Assembly: GCA_001792895.1 (NCBI GenBank)
Contig: MARA01000118.1
Coordinates: 1 to 29,264 of the forward strand
Source: Lentinus brumalis
Taxonomy: Eukaryota > Basidiomycota > Agaricomycetes > Polyporales > Polyporaceae
Direction: 5' to 3'
DNA: 29,264 nucleotides
Shown piece after piece: positions 11,163 to 20,695 of the stretch; the stretch's first letter is position 1, and every line of letters starts with the position of its first letter. The notes beneath the pieces are model-generated. The model searched no databases. It was not told the origin of the DNA and was given only the letters and a program-made list of their open reading frames with translations. Both the position numbers and the translations under genes were made by a program.

Positions 11163-12865
11163 TCACCGGACGCCCTCCTCAGCTCTAGCTGCTCGCATGG
11201 CTACTCTGACCTCGGACTCGGTCGGCACAGCGAGTGTGGACTGCTTCGTTGGGATTTCCACCTTCTTGTCCTTGAGCAGCTCTCGGAACGACCGCACATC
11301 GTCCTCGTCACTGCATGCAGATGCCACCATATCAGCAGCGACCCATACGGTGTGAGTAATCAGAGATGCCTACGTTATGAGACCGCGGTCGAGTTGACTC
11401 TGGGTGAGTTCTCGCAGGTACGGAAGCAGAAGTGCGTCGTACTTCTGCGTCCCCTTGTACTAGCAGCGACCGTCAGCCACGATTGTCACGAGCACACGAG
11501 AAACATGGCGAGTACTCACCGTGAGCATGACGGGGTCTGTCTCAAGGTGCACCTTCTCCAGCAGGGCCGGCACGAGAGGGCTGTCCGCAAAGTCTTCGAT
11601 CTTGCGCAGGATCGGATGTCTGTGCTAGCTCGTTAGTGCATTGACTTCCGGGTCCACGGCGGTCACTCACACTCCGAAGATGATGGCGTTGGTGCGTGGG
11701 AGCTTGCGGAAAGTCTGGTGGTCGATCCGCAGCCAGAAGTCCTTCGGATGTATCTCAGGATTCGCTGGTGCGGAAGCGACATTGTCTAGGGCATTGAAGA
11801 TGAGCGGGGAATCTTTTAGGAGGCCAAATGTATGAGACTCACGCCAGAACAGGTTGCGGTCGTCTGTGATCATCCAGCTGGACCGCTCGAACGGCTGATC
11901 GGGCTTGAAGCGTCTGAGCGTGCGTTCGACGCTCACGAGGAGCTTCTCGTTGAAGTAGGGCACAGGCTCATGGAGGACTTTGATAGGTTTGCCTATGGTC
12001 TCCGAAAGGAGGTAGAAGCCTGGAAAAGTGTAAGCTGGAATATACGGCTGCAGTTTTACGCCGGCATACTTACCTGGGAATGCTATGAGACCCCCAACGA
12101 GATAGATCTGCCCGTCTTCGCGCTCTCTGCCCATCAAGAAGTCATCCTGGACCAGCCTACAGAAGTATGAGAACGCGCACTATATCAGGACGTGCAATTT
12201 ACCGAGCGATCACACGCAGTGCATCGACGCCTCGCTTCTTGCTCAGGTCTTCGTGCCGCTCGTCCATCACATGGTTTGTGATCGTGTCGTATCCTTCGCG
12301 AGTGAATAGCGTTGGGTACCGCTTCGGAAGGTAGTCAACAAGCTCCATAAGGAGTTCCCCGCATGCTTCGTCGTTGTCCGGCAGCGAGTCGATGACGACC
12401 TTTCCTGTACGGGATTTATGAGTTTGGGACATCGTGCAGTCAGTTCGACAGACCTTGTTCCTTTATAACCCGTGCCTTCTCGTCGAGATACCACTTGTAC
12501 TCCTTGTCGATCTCGATCCAATGGTTTACATGCATGGGCTGATGCGCCATAGTCTGTCCGCGCGCCTGAAGTTAGACATGGCGAGCAATAGTAGCTGTGC
12601 TATATACCTGATAGTATGGATGGCGCACTGTCTTGTTCACATACACAAAGTTGCGCGAAGTGGTCTTCTCCAGGTCAAACTCGGTCAGAGGATCGGGATT
12701 CGGGAGTGACGACCCTGGCTGCAGGACTATCTCCTCCTTTGCACTTGCAAACCCTTGAGGCGTACCAGAAGACTTCCCATACGACCCTCTGAAGCGAAGA
12801 TAGAGCCAACAGAGGAGACTTGCGACAAGGACCGCGCCGCCTGCCAGTATGGGACCATTCGACAT
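11163..12865 (-). CDS. HRQ-family / DUF3445 protein (haem-dependent oxidative N-demethylase-like), membrane-anchored
   Basis: Nine exons: 12865-12608, 12553-12454, 12404-12203, 12156-12074, 12019-11843, 11764-11671, 11619-11520, 11459-11374 and 11310-11163. They sum to 416 codons including the stop, with no frame problem. Residues about 5-24 form a single N-terminal membrane anchor (GPILAGGAVLVASLLCWLYL), so the domain is probably tethered to the endoplasmic reticulum or another membrane. The body has the family layout, with WYLDEKARVIKEQG, then LVQDDFLM, and the signature HPKDFWLRIDHQTFRKLPRT near residues 278-300. The bacterial relative of this fold binds haem and oxidatively N-demethylates amines; whether the fungal branch does so is inference. 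The C-terminal 50 residues are charged. An in-frame ATG at 12913 would add 16 residues; I prefer 12865 because the anchor then lies at the very N-terminus. Exon 5 to 6 could also be read through in frame, but a strong GTGAGT donor favours splicing. Confidence 0.85.
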
Positions 12866-13442
12866 GCTGGCGTGTGGGTGAGTCTGTCCAAGCTCCAACC
12901 CTGCGAGTCCCATTCAGGCCGAATCTTATCACGAGGGCTCGTGGGCTAGAACCGCGATAGCAGCCAACTTATGGACTTCCTCCGCCATGTGGCATATGCA
13001 TAAGATTTCCCATGAGTAAGTCCCTTCCAATCTGAGTCGGCCGCTCTGCAGTTAGTCTCACTGCGTTGGATCTGCTCCGAAGGCTGGAAGCTCCTAAACC
13101 GTAGACGTAAGCAGCCGAGTCGTTATCCTGTCCAGGTAAATATCAGACTCTGTCACGAACTCATCTCGTGGAATGATCACGTAACTTGAAGTAACTTTGC
13201 CTTGGAGGCTCCGGAGTCCCATAGAGTCCCATGGTCGGTCCGTATGACAGAAAAGATACGATCGAGGACTGTCCACTGCCAGTACTCAAGTACTTATCGC
13301 CGAGCCTACATTTACTCACTGTGATAGCTTGTCATCGGAGTTGAACTGAGTATACTGTACTCTACATTGCATGCCTAGTCGGAGTTTGCGGACTGCGAAT
13401 ATCCTGATTGGTGCCACTGCAGCGCCTCCAGCTTAACCTTCA
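12866..13442. promoter_or_regulatory. Divergent intergenic promoter region between the HRQ and Impact_N genes
   Basis: The two flanking genes are transcribed away from each other, so about 575 bases must hold both promoters. I see no coding frame, clear TATA box or long dyad in it. Confidence 0.45.
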
Positions 13443-14274
13443 ATGCAAACGGTCATGGCCTCGAATCTCGATTCCTATGTGAAGACTTCCAAACCACCTC
13501 CCAAAGCACTCGCGACTTCCCAAGAAATACGCGACAGAGGGTCAACGTTTGTGGCCACAGTGTACGCGGCGACGAGCCCCGAAGAAGCCCGCAAAGCCAT
13601 CAACCATCTCAAGAATGTCACACACGGTGCTCGGCCTGCAACGCATGAAATTGCGGCATGGCGATGCATGGTGCTCAAGCCGCAGCGAGACGGCCTTGGA
13701 GGTCCGGACGACTTCGAGGTCGTTAGTGGTTCTGACGACGACGGCGAGAAGTACGCCGGAGGGCGCGTGCTCAAGGTCATGCAGGCCGAGGGCGTCATCG
13801 ATGCTGTGGTCGTCGTCAGTCGTTGGTATTATTTACTCGAGCAAAGTACTTGTTCAGAGAGGTCACTGACGGGAAGCGTGTGACATCAGGTTCGGCGGAG
13901 AGATGCTCGGCCGTGTGCGCTTCGACCACATCGAGATGTGCGCGCGGGAGGTCTGCCATGCATTCCGACGCAAGGACGACATGGCCACTTGCATCGCTAC
14001 TCTAGCGTCTCTGGACCAGACGCTTGCGTCACTACGCACACAGCTGGCCGCGGCGACTCGGCCAGCGGACACCAACGACGCCAAGGGAACCGGGGAGGAT
14101 AACTCGACCGTGGACGGGAGTGTCGTCATTGCCAAGAAGCCTACTGATCCTTCCTACTCTGCGCTCGAGCAGTCGCTCGACTTTGCAAAGGCGAAGCGTC
14201 TTGTCACCGCACGAGAGAACTCTATCAGGAGCGTCAGAGTTGCGCTGAAGAAGGCCCAGGGCAAGACAGCATAA
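13443..14274 (+). CDS. Impact_N / UPF0029 domain protein (YigZ/IMPACT family)
   Basis: Two exons, 13443-13825 and 13890-14274, separated by a 64-nt intron that splits the Trp codon of the signature; 255 residues. The domain covers about residues 15-150. SGSDDDGEKYAGGR (near 95-108) and VVVVSRWFGGEMLG across the splice junction fit the PROSITE UPF0029 pattern R-[FYW]2-G-G-x2-[LIVM]-G. Yeast Yih1 and mammalian IMPACT use a related domain, plus an RWD domain, to bind Gcn1 and restrain Gcn2. This protein has no RWD domain, so it is closer to the stand-alone bacterial YigZ type and its role is open. The C-terminal 100 residues are charged and helical (for example LDQTLASLRTQLAAA and LEQSLDFAKAKRL) and may form a coiled coil. 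A second in-frame ATG at 13455 (GTCATGGCC) has the better context. Confidence 0.85.
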
Positions 14275-14887
14275 CCAGGTTTCTCCTGCTACACCTCTCC
14301 TCTCCTAGCCAAGGCGCACTACAGGATGGATAGGCCGCTGTATAGCGACGCCGCTATTCCGCACCCAACTGGTCCGAGAGAACCTCGATTCCTCCGACCC
14401 TGCCACGGTCGCATCCCGAGATAAACGTGCCCTCCAGCATCCTGTGCTCCTTGCGTCCATCCACGCCCTCGTTAATTTCGCATCATGGCGTAGCGTACTG
14501 GGGGAATATTTTCTAGGGAGATACGCCCACCTCCGCCGCGGTTCGCAAACCAATCGCTACCAGTTTGTCATTATAGCGAGCCGTCGTCGGAGGCAAATCT
14601 CCGCTGCTGTCTTTCTCCAAACCAGCACCCGTACATATTCTCACATCACGCAGGTTCGTGTCATGTTCGACTGCTACTTTTCTTTGCCGAATGAAGACCA
14701 CGCGCCCGCACTGTGCTGTGGTCGAGACGGCTACCTATGCCTCATTGTTCCATAAGCGCCGGAGGATGTGGCGCAGTCTGATTGCACCAATAGTAAGTGG
14801 ACTTCTTCGCCAGTGACCACCACCAACCGGTTGATGACCTCCAAATCACCTTGAACTTTTCACCCCACTCCCAGCGTTAGACGCAAT
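14275..14887. other. Intergenic stretch with an ATG-less open frame on the plus strand
   Basis: The frame 14309-14755 is open for 148 codons after a TAG that could itself be a splice acceptor preceded by a pyrimidine-rich tract (CTCTCCTCTCCTAG). The first 70 codons read plausibly as protein (for example FRTQLVRENLDSSDPATVAS and LLASIHALVNFASWRSVLG), but there is no ATG before the middle and no family match. The last 130 bases before the ATG at 14888 are the likely promoter of the Crinkler-like gene. Confidence 0.25.
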
Positions 14888-17183
14888 ATGGCTGAAGATC
14901 AGATAATGCTGCGCTATTTCTCGGTCGTGAACGGTTCAAGCAGTGACCGCTACGTATTTCTCAGAGTAGCTCCAAGCTCTACTGTGCAGGACGTCATCGA
15001 GATCATCGCAACGCAATTGAAGCAGCTGCAGGGTCATATTGTGCTCTGGAAGGTGAGTCTACGCTGCAAGCTGTGGCCCTTAGAAGGGGGTATTGCCACG
15101 GTATTGCTGACAACCACTGTTTTTAGCCACGTGAATTTCTACCGAAGAGTGGCCACGACCGCCTCCGTTCCCTAATGAAAGAACACGGCGGTGACGTGAG
15201 CGAATTCTGCAACGAGCTAGATAGGGAGGCTCTCGTATCAGACATCTTTGGCACTGGCGTCCGGGCAGACGCCATTACCACGCTCGTGGCAGAGGTCCCC
15301 ATCCGGGAGACCGTGACAGTTGCTGCACCTGAGAATCTTGACGAGGCGAAGGATATCCTCACTAAGCTCAAGGAAGGTACGTGCATCTCATCTTTGCGCG
15401 TGCTATGTAGCACATCCAGGACACGCCTGACATGCGTCCCAGGCTTCAAGAAAGTGCTGCAGACAGGACCCAGTGGTACGCCATCTCAGAATTGCAAACC
15501 AAAGACGTACTTTAAGATTCAGTGTGGTGACTTCCCTATCCTCGACGGACGATATGGCGACGAGCCTACCACCGTCGCTCCCCCCGTCGAAGATTTCCAC
15601 TATGTGTTTGCGCAATTCAAGGCTGAGCTTCGTGATGAGCAATTGCAGCTCCCTGAGGAGTTCGTTCGACAAGTCGCCGAACTCATGGATTCTGTTTCGC
15701 AGATCGAAACCGACGAAGTCCGCCGTCGGACGACCACACGCTCTCTTCTCAACAACATCCTCTCCGCTACCTTCGCACAGCTCGTCGATAGCAACAAGAC
15801 GCCGGCTGACCACATCTATAGCTTCAGCCGAGTGAGTCCGCCATTGGGCATTGCGGGGCTGGCTATAGTGGAGGAGACGGCCGAGTTTGGCACTGGGGGC
15901 GATGGCTCAGTTCATGGCTCTTTCTCCTATATCCAGCATTGGATGAATGCGACCCAAAAGGTAAGTGCGTTTCCCTATCCCTGATCTAGCTTTTCAACCC
16001 TGTTGACGAAACGTCAGGCCCTCTTGGATGCATGCTTTGGTCCTTCCTTCGTCATCGCTATCGCGGGACCCTACATCGTCATTTGCGGCGCCATCTTCAC
16101 GACTCATGCGATCGTGCATCGTCTCACGGATTACATCTGGCTCGCCAACAGCCGGTCGAACGATGACGCGAATGCACACCGGATCGCGCGAGTCTTCTAT
16201 GCGCTTGGGAATGCGCTCGCTCGGCTGCGGTCTTTCTATGCTCAGCTAGAGGAACCCGTGGATGAAGTAGCGCGTTACTTTCCTCTGGCGACTGCCTACC
16301 GGGACGGCGATCGAATCATCAAGTTCAAGTATACCCACTACCTCAAGGATGTCGCTGAGGCTTGCGTCACCTACAGAGCCGTCGAATGCGATGGCGACGA
16401 GCCTCGGCAGCTCGTCGTCAAGTTCGTCGAGAACTACGGAGTCGACGCCCACAAACTCCTCGCAAGGGAAGGCCTGGCTCCTCAGCTATTATACCATGGC
16501 AACATATGGCTCGAGTGCCCGGAGTCTAAGGGCTGCGGTTCTCGCTTTGAGACATCAGCAACGTGCTCCAGCGGCGGCCCATGCAAGTCTATGGCATGGA
16601 TGCAATCCCAGCGTGTACGCACGCTGAAGAGATAGCCGCCATCTGCCGCAACCAAATCGACTTCACGAACGACGAAATTGATCGAGAGAGAGTGACTCGG
16701 GCCCATCTTGAGCAGGTCCTCGGTCACGGGCTGAACACGATCATGCAGGATGCAGGCACTCAGGACACCGGGTCACATATCACGGAGAAGTCCGTGCGCT
16801 TTGCGTCAATGCCAGAGGGCGACGAGAGTGTCAGGGGTGTCCGGACCCAGCCGGACGTCCAGCCGCAACGTTCAGGTGGTAGCTCAGTGGACGCGGATGA
16901 TCATCGGTCATCAGGCGGATCTTCGGGCGAACAGTCGGACGAGCGGTCGGGCAAGGAGCAGTCAAGCAACACGAGGTCGGGCGGACGGTCGGGCGGACGG
17001 ACGGGCGGACGGACGGGCGGACGGGCGGGCGGACGGGCGGGCGGACGGGCGGGCGGACGGGCGGGCGGACGGTCGGGCGAGACATTGGGCGAGACATCGG
17101 GCGGCGGACGTTCGGGTCATGCCCCCGGGAGAGGAGGGGCCCAGGGGCGGCGTGGCAAGCGCAAAGTTACGGGGCAGCCCTGA
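14888..17183 (+). CDS. Crinkler-like protein: ubiquitin-like N-terminus, kinase-like C-terminal part, GGR repeat tail; one-base frame break
   Basis: Exons 14888-15052, 15127-15376, 15443-15960 and 16018-17183. The first 60 residues resemble the Crinkler N-terminal ubiquitin-like fold: a beta-rich opening (LRYFSVVNGSSSDRYVFLRV), STVQDVIEIIATQLKQL, and the closing LWK motif at the exon 1/2 boundary. The middle has the pattern FGTGGDGSVHGSFSYIQHW and a hydrophobic stretch FVIAIAGPYIVICGAIFTT. A kinase-like N-lobe follows: IIKFKYTHYL, LVVKFVENYGVDAHKLLARE and GLAPQLLYHGNIWL. The catalytic HRD and DFG regions are not recognisable downstream, so a complete kinase is doubtful. The frame changes near 16545-16553 (..GSRFE then DISNVLQRRPMQ..), consistent with one missing base in TTTGAGACATC. 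The tail is Ser/Gly/Arg-rich with tetrapeptide repeats and a basic end. Crinklers were first described as oomycete effectors, but fungi including basidiomycetes carry them; the role here is unknown. It contains no recognisable toxin domain. Confidence 0.72.
16973..17076 (+). repeat. 12-bp coding tandem repeat (GGR-S/T/A tetrapeptides)
   Basis: Eight near-perfect copies of a 12-base unit, GGCGGACGG followed by TCG, ACG or GCG, encode G-G-R plus S, T or A in succession. They lie in the tail of the Crinkler-like protein. Changes sit almost only in the tenth base of the unit and grade from T to A to G and back to T, which suggests stepwise expansion by slippage. The product resembles an RGG/GGR low-complexity tail, a type often involved in RNA or chromatin binding, but that is inference. 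Confidence 0.9.
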
Positions 17184-17489
17184 AACCGTTCTTCTGTGCT
17201 GTACGTAGTATCAGTCAGTGAGTGTCCTGTTATTCCATATCAGATTGTGTTGTTGGACCCATTTGGAGTGAATATCTCTATTATGTGCTCTCATCATGCT
17301 CGCCCAACTGTCATAGACATCAGAAATCTGCATGGTCAGCTCTGAAACCACAATGCTTGGTACAAGGTAGACATAGATATAGCCTACTTGCAGTAGATAG
17401 TACCATCAAGGCTCAACTATATGGACCACTGGAGTAGGTTATACTAAGTACTCGCAAGTGTGGTCTGAAGAATGTAAGCAATACACTAC
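17184..17489. other. 3' flank of the Crinkler-like gene, no gene seen
   Basis: After the stop at 17181-17183 the composition turns AT-richer and no coding frame is visible. The first recognisable unit of the 35-bp array appears near 17500. Confidence 0.35.
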
Positions 17490-19600
17490 TCAGGGGACGG
17501 TGACATGGACCACCTCTCCATTATATACATAAGCCTGACATGAACAGGGAAACTGTATAGTCATTATTATGAAGGGAACAGGTTCGGCCACAATGTACAG
17601 AGCCATGGCATGAACAGGCTATCACCTATGGCTATCAGTGTGACATGAACGGGATATGTGAGCAGGTCATTATAGTACCTCGAACAAGACATCACTCAGA
17701 CGCTGTCTTGGTGTGGTGAACGGGGCCCTGATGTCGCCAAGAGACGTGATGTGAACGGACTATACCATATGCTCATTCTGGAGACAGGAACAAGCGAGGT
17801 GGCATGGCTTTTGGAGTGTCACGAACGGGACACACAGCATGGTCATTCCAGTGACATGAACAGGAACGGCAATATAGGCATCTGCCCATAATGATAAGTG
17901 CATTCCCGCTGCTCACACACACCATTACCTATTGTGGAGTTGCAACCTAGAGTTGAGCCAGGAAGTACCAACATTGTTGAAATCAGGACTTCCTGCTGAT
18001 ATGAGCCCTGCTACTAAGGGACATGGGGTGCATATATTGAGAGGGGCCTGTTATTATGCCACCAGCTAGGGAGAAGACGAACATGTACGCATGCAGTTTG
18101 TGCTCTGGTTGTGCGAACAAGATATTTATGTAGTCACTGTGATTAAGGGAACAGAGGCCTCCACATTGCCCACAGACATGGCATGTACGGGCCATGCTCT
18201 ATAGTCACGAGCATGACTCGAACAGGATATATTGCTTAATCATTGAAGTGACTCGAACAGAGCACCACCTAGAGGCAGCATCAGTGAGGGGAACGGTGCA
18301 TGATATATAGCCATTCTAGTAACCTGAACACAGAGGTACCCAATATCTAGTATGGTGGAAGGAACGAGGCACACTGAGTTAGCACAAATGTAATATGATC
18401 AAGGCGTGGTATAGCTATTATAGTGAGTTGATCAGAAAGAGGCTGAATTCCCAGGTGTGTTGCCCGAACGGAGATACATGTGGTGGTCATTCAGGAGGAT
18501 CGAACGGAGGTCCTACGATCAACACTGCAGTGATATGAACAGGAGATCACTTGGATTTTGCTGGAAGCCACCAGAGGCAAACAGTGTTGGTAAGGACATG
18601 AGCAGTAAATTCTAGGACTTTACTGAAAGTTGCCATCATTGAGATGTCTTCACAAGAGCCGTATGATAAGGACCCAAGCATCACTCATAGATGTGGAGTG
18701 AACAGTAGATATAATTCAGGACGACAGTGATCTGAACAAAGCATACATGATTATCCCATGGTGCTGCTCGGAACAAGAACCTCATTGTTGTCACTGCAGT
18801 TATGTGAACAGACCGTCACTTGTGCCATTACACTGATGTGAACGGAACACATCACATTCATGACAATTGTGATGTGAACAGAGCCCATCGCTGTAATCAC
18901 TTATGTGCTGTGAACGGAACACATTGCTGTAAACACTATTGTAATGCGAACGGGTTTCCCAAGGATGCTCACGGAGGTGGAAGGATCAGCTCCGATCACA
19001 TTGGGCAGATTGGTGATGTGAACGGGAACACCACCCGGAGGGGCATCTTTGCAGGATGCCTTCATCGAGAGCACAACATAACTCATAACAAGTGTGATCA
19101 TCGCTGTAATCACTTATGTGCTGTGAACGGAACACATTGCTGTAAACACTATTGTAATGCGAACGGGTTTCCCAAGGATGCTCACGGAGGTGGAAGGATC
19201 AGCTCCGATCACATTGGGCAGATTGGTGATGTGAACGGGAACACCACCCGGAGGGGCATCTTTGCAGGATGCCTGCATTGAGAGCACACATAACAGTGGT
19301 CATCTCCGGGTACAAACACTAGGAATAGGAACAGATAACAGTTTGCACATGCATTACGTTGTGTGTTGCAGTACAGTACTCTGAACACCCCGTATATATG
19401 AGCACTACAGTGCTGCGTACACATGACCAGAGGTCATCACTGGGGCCATGCGAACAGCTACCAAGAAGGATCCCCTGAATGTGACATGAACAGGTCATGA
19501 AATATGAGAACTACACTGATATGATCATCTACAACATTGTACCCATACCAGTGAGGTGAACATACACAATGTAGTTCACACTCTGGTGATGTGAACGGCC
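17490..19600 (+). repeat. Degenerate minisatellite, about 60 units of 35-36 bp with a conserved GTGA-TGTGAACGG core
   Basis: The tetramer GAAC, or a one-base variant, recurs with almost constant spacing. Examples by position are 17507, 17542, 17576, 17612, 17647, 17682, 17718, 17753, 17788, 17823 and 17858; then 18079, 18115, 18149, 18184, 18220, 18255, 18291, 18326 and 18362; and 18806, 18840, 18876, 18912, 18948, 18984 and 19020. At the right end they are 19488, 19523, 19558 and 19593. Steps are 34-37, mostly 35 or 36. Around it the core reads about GTGA[CT][AG]TGAAC[AG]GG; the other 20 or so bases vary strongly, often with CATCAC or GTCATT. The phase is blurred near 17.9-18.05 and 18.55-18.70 kb. 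The region has no gene that I can support and is more AT-rich than its flanks. This is an old tandem array that keeps length and core better than the rest of the unit. Confidence 0.85.
18886..19293 (+). repeat. 213-bp tandem duplication inside the 35-bp array
   Basis: The block beginning CATCGCTGTAATCACTTATG at 18886 recurs at 19099, almost identical for about 175 bases up to GCAGGATGCC(T), with a few differences afterwards. The step of 213 bases equals six units of the 35-36 bp array. The duplication is therefore a recent unequal-crossing-over or slippage event that kept the phase of the array. It also creates a 153-codon open frame (18820-19281), which I regard as a by-product and not a gene. 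Confidence 0.9.
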
Positions 19601-20695
19601 AAGATACTTACCTATGCCAGCAACAACAAGCAGGCCACAGCAGATTGAAAATAGCAAACAGCTAAGCCGTTCCAATCCTGAGACGTCCTTGCACCAGCTC
19701 ACAAAGGCACAAATGATTCGTGTAGCTGTGTGTTGTCTTGACTGGTCCAGCCTCAATGATAAATACCTCCGAGTTCTATGCTCAAGTTATAAGAGATGAT
19801 GGTACACCACCCTAGCAGCGGGCTTGTGCATGCTCCTTTTCATATGGTCGCAGGAGGAGCATTACAAGATAACCAACTCTGATCCGGACTCAGGGCCGGA
19901 ATCACACAGTGCAGCACTCACCGGCCAAGGCTCGCTATTCTGGTAGGTGGGAGACTGGCTGGCTATAGGCTGGACAACCGCCAGCAAGCAAGCTCTGCTC
20001 GGATGTCTCTCAAGCTGGACACTTACCCCAAGTCCGAAGGCTGGGGCCAAGCTATTAGGATGACAATATCATTGCACCAACCTATTGGCCATCTAAAGGC
20101 TGAGCTCGATGACACTAGGTAGTTGCCGCCTACCACAGGTGGGCTGACCTACACAGTGCAGCACTCACCGGCCAAGGCTCGCTATTCTGGTAGGTGGGAG
20201 ACTGGCTGGCTATAGGCTGGACAACTGCCAGCAAGCAAGCTCTGCTCGGATGTCTCTCAAGCTGGACACTTACCCCAAGTCCGAAGGCTGGGGCCAAGCT
20301 ATTAGATGACAATATCATTGCACCAACCTATTGGCCATCTAAAGGCTGAGCTCGATGACACTAGGTAGTTGCTATCTACCACAGGTAGGCTGACCTACAC
20401 TGGTATGATCCAGCTCTGTACAGGCAGGGGAGCGCAAGATGAACCTCACTAAAGAGTCCAGGAGGCACTCCCCATAGCCCAGTATATACCATGCTCATAG
20501 ATGATCCTACATCAGTAGCGCCCCAGGGGTGCCCTGCAGTCAAGGATCATGGATACCCATGTGTGGGATCTATGCCGTTCATGTCACCACCATATATATA
20601 GTAGACTCTGTGTTCAGGCCACTAAGATGCTGTGATGTGGTATTCTTGTTCACTGTACATTTATGAGAGGATCAGGATGGCTGAACAGGTTTGTT
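19601..20695. other. Repeat-flanked stretch without a supported gene
   Basis: Between the array and the stop of the next minus-strand gene lie a 247-bp tandem duplication (listed separately) and a possible minus-strand exon. The latter is an open frame of about 145 bases running from 19756 to a perfect GTAAGTATC donor whose G is near 19611, immediately at the array border. Its translation has a hydrophobic stretch (LSCLLFSICCGLLVVAGIG) but no family match. If real, the 35-bp array would lie in the following intron or 3' region. Confidence 0.3.
19904..20400. repeat. 247-bp tandem duplication with splice-like signals on the minus strand
   Basis: The block starting ACACAGTGCAGCACTCACCG at 19904 recurs at 20151 and the second copy ends near 20400. 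The copies differ by only a few substitutions and one or two indels. Read on the minus strand each copy carries a donor GGTAAGTGTCC (G at 20026 and 20273), an acceptor CTACCAG 86 bases on, an 18-base interval, and a second donor GGTGAGTGCTG. This layout would make two micro-exons of about 25 and 18 bases per copy. No product can be named. Confidence 0.85.

Noticed and set aside
18820..19281. 153-codon open frame with internal repeats (Cys/His/Asn-rich)
   Set aside because: It is produced by the 213-bp duplication (a multiple of 3) within the 35-bp array. The repeat phase of 35-36 bp does not respect codons elsewhere, and no promoter, intron or family signal supports a protein.
17490..19600. 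CRISPR-like reading of the regular array (conserved core, variable spacers)
   Set aside because: The genome is eukaryotic, the conserved part is short and degenerate, spacers are not sharply bounded, and there are no cas genes. A degenerate minisatellite explains it better.
19862..20318. Two duplicated 62-codon minus-strand open frames
   Set aside because: Both arise from the 247-bp duplication and read through strong splice donors; no evidence of a protein product.
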